Assembly (NCBI RefSeq): GCF_001638985.1
Contig: NW_017265141.1
Coordinates: 1,109,001 to 1,173,000, forward strand
Length of the DNA stretch: 64,000 nucleotides
Source of the DNA: Phycomyces blakesleeanus NRRL 1555(-)
Lineage: Eukaryota; Mucoromycota; Mucoromycetes; Mucorales; Phycomycetaceae
Reading direction: 5' to 3'
Numbering within the stretch: the first letter of the stretch is position 1; the number at the start of each line of letters is the position of its first letter. Shown one piece after another: positions 55,795 through 64,000 of the stretch. The position numbers and the translations under genes were made by a program. The notes under the pieces were generated by a model, which had not been told where the DNA came from, did not search any database, and worked only from the letters and a program-made list of their open reading frames with translations.

Positions 55795-58396
55795 GTTTTT
55801 TTATGTGTATGTTTGTTAATATTTATTTGAATTTACCTGTCAGGCCAGCGTTGGTTCATGTTCCAAAACATGGGTCCAGCTCCAGCTCCTCGTCATGGTC
55901 TTACTATGACAGCAGTGCGCGAAAAGATGTATGTTTTCGGTGGTGAATCCGTTGCTGGTAAACTTGACGATGCTGTCATGGGTTTCGTATTAGACAGTGG
56001 TAAGATTCTCTCCTTATTTAATATATAATATATATCCTTGTAAGAATCAATAGAATGTTTCTTGACATTTTTTCTATATATATATAAAGCCAAAATCAGG
56101 TACCCTCCCGAGACGGCAGTGCAGGCACCACCGGCTCCAAGTCTGTCATCAACATCTTCATCTCACTCCCTTGTTGACTCTGAGTTTGCCCCTTCTTCAA
56201 TGTCTGTGCACTCCAACACACAGACACAATCTCCAACATGCAACGTTACCCCTCCCCAGCCAAACCCTTCTGTATCTCACTCGAATTCCCTTCGCTCTCC
56301 TCCATTGCAACCTCAACATCAATCTAAACAGTCTTCACCCATCAGCATACAAGCAAGCTTGCCACGCGAATTGGATTCTCCTATCTATTCAGAAATTCAG
56401 TCTTCCGTTGCATCCACAATTATCCCGTCAACTTCTTCAACAATTGCACCTGGATCTCCGCATCAAAAGGCATCTTTAGATTCATTGAAACAGGTAATAT
56501 TCCATTAAATATATACATACAATGTGAATGTTTAGAAGAAGCTCTTATTTTATTTTATCGACTTATATCATATTCATTCAATAAATTTAATCATTTTTTT
56601 GTTACAAAATTTAGCCAACTAGACCACCCCGTCATGTATCTACAGTTCCAGAGGCAGCTCTTAGACGCCCAAGGGCTACCTCTCCTATGCCACAGATAGA
56701 CGGAGACATGAATTCCGAGTTTCGTCGTCATCCTGCCCCTCCACTCTCCCCAACCTTTTCTACTGAATCCAGCGAAACCTTAGACGTGTACGGCCCACCT
56801 CACATGCAGCGTAATTTGATGGGTACACTCAGTGATGACCACTCAGTCGAATCTCTTGATCGTGTCCAATTAGGACAACAGCGTCCCCCAGCCCAGCGTA
56901 TCATTCAATCTCGCAACACACTCGGCCCTCTGTCGCCTCCGCCCCGACCATCGCGTGAAGGTGTCAATCTCGCAAACAATTATCGTAATACCGTCGCTGC
57001 CCACAGTACTGAATCCCTTCCAGACTCCCATTCTATTGACGAACGCAGTTTTTCTGAGACAAGTCAACAGCAACAAGCACCCCCACAACCTGTTGGACCT
57101 ATTCCAACTTACCAGCAGACATCTTCTTATGAAAATAGCCCTGTAGAAGGTCCTGATGCGCAACAGCAATACCAATTACAGCAGCAGTACCAGCAGCAAC
57201 AATACCATCAACAACAATACCAACAACAGCAATACCAGCAACAGCAGCAGCAGCAGCAGCAGCAAGCTCAATTACAGCAGCAACAACAACAGGCTCAATT
57301 GCAACAACAGCTACAACAGCAAGCTCAACAGGCCCAACAGGCCCAGCAGGCTCAGCAACAGTTGCAGCAACAATTGCAACAACAGCAGGCCCAACAGAGA
57401 GTCAAATCTGCAGAAAATAATGAGGAACGTGTCAACTTATTGCGTGAAATCAAATCCCGCGATCAAGTAATCCAGGACATGAAGAAAAAGGAACAGTGGT
57501 GGCGCACCGAGGTATCGTTGGCTCGAAAACAACGTGCGATCGAAGGAGAGATGTCAGACGTGGATTCAGATGAGGCTATGCTGATGTCTCTTCAGGACCT
57601 GCAGTACGACAAGCGGATCGTGTTTGAACAGCTTGTTGCCGTGAAGGCCGAATTACGCCGGGTGCGTACAAGCATTGGGCAGCAAGCTCAGCCAATGTCG
57701 GATAAATTAACTCAGGCGGACCGTATTCGCACAGCCGCCCTTCAGGAAGCCGCCTATTTCAAGTCCAAATATCTGGCACTAAAATCGCGCCAAGAAGATG
57801 AGCTGGCTACACTAGAAACCGAGCGTGCGGCCTTACTCGAGCGTCGACTGACGACCACTCTGAAGGAAAACGAAAGTAACGGAAAACTGTTGCAGCAGCT
57901 GCAACGTAGAGCCCAGCACGACCACGGGGCAAGACTTTCGGCCGAAGAACGAGCAAAAGAAGCTCACGAACGAGCCGAAGAGGCACAAGAGGCCCACCAG
58001 CGCGCACTAGAGGAATTGTCGATGTGGCACGGACGTGCGACCCGCGCGGAAGCTCAGATGCGCGAGAACACCGCCAAAATGGCAGATCTCACACAACAAC
58101 TGACAGAGGCCTTGTCCTTGCAGGCCGGACAGAGTTCTGCGAGCCAGAACCTGTCTGAGGTCCACATCAAGGTGTCTCAGCTTGAGGCAGCCAATCTCAA
58201 AGCACGTAATGAAGCTGCCACCCTCAAGCAGCGTCTGGCCGAAAGTCTTGATGATATTGCCCGCCTACGCACATTGCTCAACGAGCGCGAGGAGTCGCTT
58301 CTTGAAGCCACGAGACACTTGGAAGACTCTGAAATTCAGCTGGGTATGATGAAGGAGGCCATGAGTCAAAAGTTTACTACCACTCGAGCTTATTAA
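54316..58396 (+). CDS. Tea1/Kel1-like kelch-repeat coiled-coil polarity protein
   Basis: Nine exons give about 1,050 residues. After MTLFSKLTKSSEKTIFPW, six kelch blades follow (RFGHATAALPSDNLVVFGG, RSGHSAFTANGVVYIWGG, RSGHVSVIFENKFYIFGG, REGCSACLVDDVMYVIGG, RHGLTMTAVREKMYVFGG). Then comes a Ser/Pro-rich linker, a glutamine tract (57156-57405), and about 330 residues of coiled coil from KKEQWWRTEVSLARKQRAIE to the end. Kelch propeller plus long coiled coil is the layout of fungal Tea1/Tea3 and Kel1/Kel2, which mark cell ends and link microtubules or formins to polarised growth. Several introns contain (TA)n tracts, for example 55758-55791. The stop is TAA at 58394-58396. Confidence 0.88.
57156..57405 (+). 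repeat. CAR-repeat (polyglutamine) coding tract
   Basis: CAG/CAA-rich array inside the Tea1-like gene encoding runs of Gln broken by Tyr, His, Ala and Leu. Mixed CAG and CAA codons suggest selection for the peptide or a stabilised repeat. Confidence 0.9.
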
Positions 58397-58884
58397 ATAT
58401 TCATCTTAAAAGGAAGTCAAGAGAAGAACAAAGAACCTCTTCTTGTTCTTCCATTTTCTTTTTCTTTTTAATCTTTGAAACTCGCAACTTTTTCACAATT
58501 TCCCACCAATTCACCTTATATATCATACATCTTTTTTTTATATATATTTCACTCGCAATCTCTATTTATATCTCTCTTACACAATTCACAATTCACAATT
58601 CACAACACACAACTTACAACTCACTCGCACTCACATATATATCTTTAATAATTTGCCTTTTTCATATATATATCAAAACAATATTGACAAATATATATAT
58701 ATATATATATTTAATGTAATCTTTCTTTTTATGCTCTTGTTTTTATAAAGGAGAATGAAGTAAAGAAGAAGAAGAAGAAGGGGAATGGAAAGAAAAGATA
58801 TCATCTTTGAATACTTTTTAATATGTTTCTTGTAAAGAAGGGTTTCATTTTATGTGTGATTTTTTTTTGTTTTTGTTTTTTGTT
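58397..58884. other. Intergenic region between convergent genes
   Basis: Contains CACAATT-type short repeats at 58581-58625, a (TA)n run at about 58692-58710 and an AAG run at 58763-58780. Nothing else is seen. Confidence 0.55.
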
Positions 58885-60401
58885 TTACTTCTTGTTGGCA
58901 ATCTCAGCCTTGACAATGCCAGTGCCGTTCTTCTCGCGCATAACAACGTTCAACTTGCTGTCAGCATCAACAGTAACCTGGACCTCGACCTTGCTTGCCT
59001 TGGCCTTCTGTCCGTGCTGGAGAGGAAGGCTGAGTTCAGCCAAGAGAGTGGCAGGCTTGGTGACGACCTTGGTGATGACCTCGGGCTCAAGAGGCTCTTC
59101 ATCATCCTCGACAGCCTCGGCGGGAAGCTCGGTCTTCTCAATGGTGTGTTCACCCTCGTGGAGAGCAAGGTAGGCGTGGGTCTGGTTGTCAGCAGAGTTG
59201 CTGAACTCGAAGACGCGACGAGCAGGGAGGGCAGTACCACGGGGAATGATGGTGACAAACTCCTTGTTGGCGTTCAAGACACCAATGGCCTTCTGGGTGT
59301 GGGGCACAAGGGTGACAACGGGGTGGGTGGAAGCATCAATGTCCTCCTTCTCGAAACCGGCGATCAAGGAACCCTGGATGGCACAACCACGAGCGACGAC
59401 CTCATCGGCCTCCAACTCGGAGCGGACCTTGGTCTGCTCGCTAGAGAAGGTCTCGCGGATCTTGACAGCGAACTTGGGGACGCGGGCAGCACCACCAGCA
59501 AGGAGAACCTAAGACCAAAGAAAGAAAAGAAAAAAGTTTATAATATTTTTAGTTACCTGTTCAATGTACACACCCACACACCCACATATGTATATATGTA
59601 TGTATACAAATATTTACCTCATCAACTTCAGAGGGATCAAGATCAGCCTTGCCAAGAACCTCACGGATAACTTCCTGGATACGGGCAAAGACCTTGTTGG
59701 ACATGATCTCGAAACGCATACGGTTGATGGTACCGTGGAGATCGAAACCCTCAGCAAGGGACTCAACGAAACAAGGGGCGGAGGTGGCGCTGGACAACAT
59801 CTTCTTGGTAACCTCGACGGCACCACGGAGCTTGGCAAGAGCCTTGGCGTTGGCGTTGATGTCGACCTTAGTCTTCTTCTTGAACTCGGCAGCAAAGTGA
59901 GCAATGAGGAGATCGTCGAAGGAGCTACCACCGAGCTTGGTGTCGTGGGCAGTGGCGACGACAGAGTAGATACCGGAACGGACGGTAAGGACGGTGACAT
60001 CGAAGGAGTGGGCACCCAGGTCACAGACAACGATGGTCTTGTCCTGGGGGTTCTTGGAAGAAGACTCCTGACCGATACCGTAGGCAACGGCAGCGGCGGC
60101 AGACTCGTGAACGAGCTGGATGACCTTGAGCTTGGCATCCTCGGCAGCAGCAGACAATTCCTCGCGCTGCTTGTCGGTGAAGTAAGATGGCACGGCCATG
60201 ACAACACCAGCGACAGGTCCACCCAAGAACTGCTCGGCAGATTCGCGGATGTGGCAGAAGAACTTGGTGGAAATGGTCTTGGCGGTGAAAGCCTCCTTCT
60301 TCTCCTCGAACTCGATTTCGTAAGCGGGCTTACCGTCCTTGTTGACGATCTGAGCAGCAGAGCCGGTCAAGTTCTCGGCCTCTGCAAAGCTAAATAGATT
60401 A

Positions 60402-60452
<51 letters not shown>

Positions 60453-61044
60453 GTGACAAATAAATAAATACAGATTATTAGCTTCTTCTTCTATCATTGC
60501 TCTCTCTCTATATATCTCTATCCATTTCTCCAATATATTTCTTGTAGAGGCTATGCACACAAAACTACCCAAATATTCGCATATATTTACCTCTTGCCAA
60601 GGGCAGCACGGAAGTTAGCAACAGTGGTCTTGGGGTGACGAGCAATCTCAGACTTGGCTTGGGAACCAACGACCTAGATTATTTAAATAAACAAAGCAAA
60701 AAGACATACATGATTTTATATTAGTTTAATAATATGGTTACTTTGTACACAAATATTATATACATATACATCTATATATATATTTATTATCTTTCTTTTG
60801 TTTTCTTTTCTTTTTTATAAAGAAAAAATGTACGCACCTCCTCGGTTCCGTGGAAAGCGAGAACAGAGGCGATCTGACGATCACCTTCTTCGTTGGCGAG
60901 ACAATCAGCACGTCCTTCCTAAAGTAGGCATCAGTAACAATTTCGGATTTTGTATATTCTCTGTAGGATTCGTTTTATAATGACCTTGTTGACGTAGCCA
61001 ATGGAGGTGTAGGCTGTACCAAAGTTAATGCCGATAACGCTCAT
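58885..61044 (-). CDS. SSZ1: Hsp70-like ribosome-associated complex subunit
   Basis: Atypical Hsp70 of about 540 residues, start MSVIGINFGTAYTSIGYVNK at 61044. With zuotin, Ssz1 forms the ribosome-associated complex, which stimulates Ssb at the tunnel exit. The nucleotide-binding domain shows INFGTAYTSIGYVN, NFRAALGK, AVPSYFTDKQREELSAAAED, VIQLVHESAAAAVAYGIGQ, VVCDLGAHSFDVTVLTVRSG and VLLAGGAARVPKFAVKI. The C-terminal substrate domain is shorter than in canonical Hsp70, and there is no EEVD tail. These features and EGRADCLANEEGDRQIASVL favour SSZ1 over SSB or SSA. Introns occur near 60976-60920, 60847-60675, 60592-60390 and 59618-59511; the third holds an (ATT)n microsatellite. Strong C-ending codon bias agrees with high expression. 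TAA is at 58887-58885. Confidence 0.93.
60396..60450. repeat. (ATT)n microsatellite in an SSZ1 intron
   Basis: About seventeen perfect ATT units. Confidence 0.92.
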
Positions 61045-61426
61045 GATGTTGTATAGAATTAAGAGGTGTTTCGAGAAACTCACAAAAAAAAATTAAAAAA
61101 AAAAGGTAAAAAATTTGTCGGGCATCAAGAACTGTTTATTTTTACAAGTCACAACCTTTTATTTCTGGACCCAGTAAGTTGGAGATGGATTGTGTGTCTT
61201 TTTATTAAATTGGATTGTATTGTATTGCAATATATAACATTATGATTTCTATTGTTTTTATTTCAAGTGTAGATTTTAAAGATAAAAGAGTGCTTATTTT
61301 TTGTCTGTTTAGATTTTGGCTATAATCAAGTAATATAGCAAAATATTAGATTACTAGAAAAGCCAATTGGTCACCCAGTATGGCTACTATAGAAGATTGT
61401 AAAAGTACTGTACGTTTACTAAGGTC
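61045..61426. other. Upstream region of SSZ1 and 3' flank of RMND1-like gene
   Basis: 382 bp of AT-rich DNA serving as the SSZ1 promoter side. No continuation of the RMND1-like reading frame is visible here. Confidence 0.5.
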
Positions 61427-63050
61427 TTAATGTTTGAGCAGATTAATTATCTTTGAGCAATAATCTAATACAAATAAAATCAAGTTTAGTCATTTATACT
61501 TTGATAATGTCACAAATAAATGTATATGTTTGAATGTGTATATAGTACTTGCCTAGTTGCTTGTGTACGATCTTAATTCTCGGCTGTATATTTAATGAAG
61601 ATGATAGTTTTGTGTAGCATTCTGTATATATTCAAATAAACAAGTATATTAGACATTATTATTATTCTTGTTATTCTTATTATCTTGGAAATATCTCTTT
61701 TTTCTTGCTTACCTTGCAATTCAGGTTGTGTCCATTGAAAATCTGGAGTTTCGAGGAAGCCATCAGTAGCATTCATACCAAGTTGCTGGTGTAAACACAT
61801 CAATTTGGCTTCCAGGACCCGAGATTCTTTTGAGCTCGACAGAGCTCTTTCTCCGTTAGCCAATTTGATTGGAATATCTTCAATTGAAGCCAGATATTTG
61901 TCCATGGATGACTCAAAGGTAGACAATTTTGCTGCACGGCCCAGGGCAAGTGAGAATGCTGCCTTAGAAAATTGAGGCGATGGTGAATAAGGGTTGAGTA
62001 AGATCAAGTCTCCTTTAACGTTTGTGAGCCTTGAAAAAAATATTATATAAATTTATTACACTTGATTAAATTTCTGTTTTTTTTTTGCCTATTTCTATAA
62101 GTATATATATATATTTGAATTAACCCATTAAAAAAATACAAAAATGCAAAGGTCTTACTCGTCTTCATCTACTACAAAGTTGATGATTTCTGTCTCGATT
62201 GTAGACTTTGATCGTATTTCGACTGCAGAACGAACGAAGTTGTCCAAAAAGTGCTGACTGGTCTGATCACTAACAGCCCACGTTGTAAAAGTACCATCTG
62301 CACACACAAAAATTTCACCCCCACCACTGGTTGCACCCACTGATATGTGCAACATGTCGTCTGCAATCTCTGGCACAAGGCTGTAGATAGGTGAATCTGC
62401 AACCATGGGCTTCAATAAATTTATCTGGTATGCATCTGCTGTACAGTAAGCTTTGCATGTGTGTGTCTGTGCGTATATGAACATGTATTTGTATGTGTGT
62501 TTGTATATGTGCAAGTGAGTATAATGAAAAACCCAAACTCAAAATAATAATAATAATAATAATAAAAGAGCAATTCTGTACAGTGTGGATAATATATATA
62601 TATATCTAATTATATATAACTGAATTATTTTATTATTTATTTAATTGATCAAGTTAACTCACTCACAAGGGGTTTGAACGGCTGGAATATTTCTGTAAAT
62701 TCATTTTCTATTTCATTCACTTTTTCTAATAAATTCTGAAGTGCTCCAGAATCGTTTTCTTTCAACCGACGTACACCAGCACCCATTCTAGCCTGAGATA
62801 TCTATCAGACCAAAACACATGAAGTTGATTTAGACTTGTCTAGTCTATAATTTGTCGTGAGTGTCTCCTTTTTAAAAAATTACCTGACGTCTTGACATTC
62901 CAAACATTGATTTTGACATGACAAATGTCTACATTGTTATTATTGTGAGTAATTGCATTGAATGAAAGGCATTGATCTCACCTGAGATCGTCTACTTGGG
63001 ATTGTCAATGTAACCAGTCTAGATGCTCTTTGTTGGACAAGACGATTCAT
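61427..63050 (-). CDS. RMND1/DUF155 family mitochondrial protein
   Basis: About 318 residues from seven exons. The N-terminus MNRLVQQRASRLVTLTIPSR is basic, hydroxylated and free of acidic residues, as a mitochondrial presequence. The DUF155 core follows: TDAYQINLLKPMVAD, GGGEIFVCADGTFTTWAVSD, KAAFSLALGRAAKLSTFESS, MDKYLASIEDIPIKLANGE and GFLETPDFQWTQPELQ, all aligning with human RMND1, which supports mitochondrial translation at the inner membrane. The last intron (61552-61465) has a GC donor (CTAG|GCAAGT) and gives KQLDYCSKIINLLKH and TAA. Family members normally continue into a LEW-type transmembrane anchor, which is absent here, so the tail is either truncated or mis-modelled. The junction near 62660 uses the second of two overlapping GTGAGT donors. 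Confidence 0.82.
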
Positions 63051-63452
63051 TTCAATAATACCAATAATAATAATAGTAGTAATATAAGCTTGAACCCTTT
63101 TTATTTTATATTTTAAATACACCATTTTGTCACCGCCAAAATAATAATGCTCGTGTTACCATGATGAACTGAGAACAAGAGACTTATTCCCTTTTTTTTT
63201 ATGCTTAATTTTGTTTTGTTTTTTTTTTTTTGGAAAAAGAGGATACGGGAAATGTACTTGTACTTTATGCTATTTGGGTATAAGTATATAAGAAGAAGAA
63301 GAATGAATGAAAGAAATAGATAGATAAATGGATAGGTAGATAAATAGATGAGATAGAATAGAGGTAATGAGAGAAATAGAATAGATTGGTACTAAATGAT
63401 GAGATGATAAGAAACGACAGCAAAATAAAATAAGATAAGGTAAATTAAAGCT
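63051..63452. other. Intergenic region
   Basis: 402 bp with GATA/GAAT-type short repeats (63290-63370). No gene is seen. Confidence 0.5.
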
Positions 63453-64000
63453 CTAAAGTGCTTGGACAATAAGGGCGACTGCACCAATGGCAAGCACAGT
63501 CTTGCCGGTCAAGAGTTCAGTGGTAGAAGCCGACGAGGCCTTGACAGCCTGAGCACTAGGAACTGGGAATCCAGCCTTACTAGCACTTGCAGCGCCAGCA
63601 GCGGGGGTGGCACCGGCACCACCGGCAGGGGCAGGGGCGGCAGCAGCAGGTGCCGATCCACTACTGGCAGGTGCGGCAGCAGCAGGAGCTTTCGAGGCAG
63701 CAGCAGCAGGAGCGGCGGCAGCAGCAGCAGGAGAGGCAGCCTTGGCGGGTGCGGCAGCAGGTGCACTAGAGCTGTTACTTGTTGCTGCAACTGCACCACC
63801 GTTGCCTTCGATAGTGAATGGACCTGCAAACGCAATATCGGGCGAAGTACCGCACTCGAACGCATCTTTATTTTTGCGAAACAAAATTAGATAAAGATGT
63901 TTAGTAATTGTGTAAGTGCAATTCTGTTTATTTTTATTTTTGGTGTAGAAACTTACAATCATCACCGCCTTCGATATCATCAGGAATCTTCCAGACATAT
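63453..64000 (-). CDS. Kre9/KNH-domain GPI-anchored cell-surface protein, 3' part
   Basis: Two exons are visible (64000-63957 and 63865-63453); the N-terminus lies outside the window. The sequence WKIPDDIEGGDDYAFECG followed by SPDIAFAGPFTIEG matches the end of the Ig-like Kre9/KNH1 N-terminal domain of the fungal Ser-Thr-rich GPI-anchored family (pattern W-x-I/V-P-x-D-x-x-x-G-x-x-Y ... F-x-I). It is followed by about 110 residues rich in Ala, Pro and Ser, and a C-terminal hydrophobic segment (TVLAIGAVALIVQAL) after small residues, as expected for a GPI-attachment signal. The protein is probably a secreted wall or plasma-membrane glycoprotein. The joining codon across the intron is split T|AT, keeping the frame. 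The TAG is at 63455-63453. Confidence 0.82.
   Translation of the reverse strand, partial: MSGRFLMISKAVMIVSFYTKNKNKQNCTYTITKHLYLILFRKNKDAFECGTSPDIAFAGPFTIEGNGGAVAATSNSSSAPAAAPAKAASPAAAAAAPAAAASKAPAAAAPASSGSAPAAAAPAPAGGAGATPAAGAASASKAGFPVPSAQAVKASSASTTELLTGKTVLAIGAVALIVQAL

Noticed and set aside
58852..60397. Two long plus-strand frames opposite SSZ1
   Set aside because: Antisense shadows caused by the strong codon bias of SSZ1; they also run across its introns.
63462..63894. Plus-strand Gly/Arg/Ala-rich frames
   Set aside because: Complement of the Ala-repeat region of the GPI protein.
1..64000. CRISPR array, tRNA or rRNA genes
   Set aside because: No regularly spaced direct repeats, no tRNA-like box A/box B pair and no rRNA-like sequence were noticed; a covariance-model scan would be decisive.

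Overview
The window looks like nuclear DNA of an early-diverging filamentous fungus, most likely Mucoromycota (Mucorales-like). That is an inference from several things seen: AT-rich DNA, many short introns (about 45-100 nt, GT/AG with GTAAG-type donors), and a fungal gene set of septin, SKT5/CHS4-type chitin synthase activator, Kre9/KNH-domain GPI protein, SUR7/claudin-like protein, Tea1-like kelch protein and SSZ1. A glucuronokinase would suit a lineage whose walls are rich in glucuronic acid. No tRNA, rRNA or CRISPR array was seen.

Layout. 1-28.5 kb is gene-dense: 3' end of a septin (+), GNAT acetyltransferase (+), a GCP5-like gamma-tubulin complex component (-), a nucleotidyltransferase-like/glucuronokinase fusion (+), a prenylated Sel1-repeat SKT5/CHS4-like protein (+), a SAM/NCD1-like protein (-), a four-TM claudin/SUR7-like protein (+), a Ser-rich basic protein (+), a 3-hydroxyisobutyrate dehydrogenase-like enzyme (+) and DNA polymerase zeta REV3 (+). 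A tiny mitochondrial ATP synthase epsilon gene (-) follows at 28.8-29.1 kb.

29.4-48.1 kb is a mobile-element island around one host gene, a kelch/multi-TM protein (-). It holds a TA-flanked Tc1/mariner copy with one nonsense codon, a 714-bp TA-flanked element with 23-bp perfect terminal inverted repeats, a full-length LINE (-) with a 14-bp target-site duplication and one in-frame stop, three related hairpin elements (one with clear TIRs and TA duplication), and decayed coding fragments on the minus strand, some resembling a Fanzor-type nuclease.

48.2-64 kb is gene-dense again: cytosolic aspartyl-tRNA synthetase (+), a neuroguidin/Lcp5-like ribosome-biogenesis protein (-), a Tea1/Kel1-like kelch coiled-coil protein with a polyQ tract (+), SSZ1 (-), an RMND1/DUF155 mitochondrial protein (-) and the 3' part of a Kre9/KNH-domain GPI protein (-).

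There is no operon logic, but functional themes recur: growth polarity, cytokinesis and cell wall (septin, SKT5-like, Tea1-like, SUR7-like, Kre9-like, possibly UDP-glucuronate supply), translation and ribosome biogenesis (AspRS, SSZ1, neuroguidin) and mitochondria (ATP synthase epsilon, RMND1, HIBADH-like). Four introns in four genes are best explained as GC-AG introns, all with AG|GCAAGT donors.
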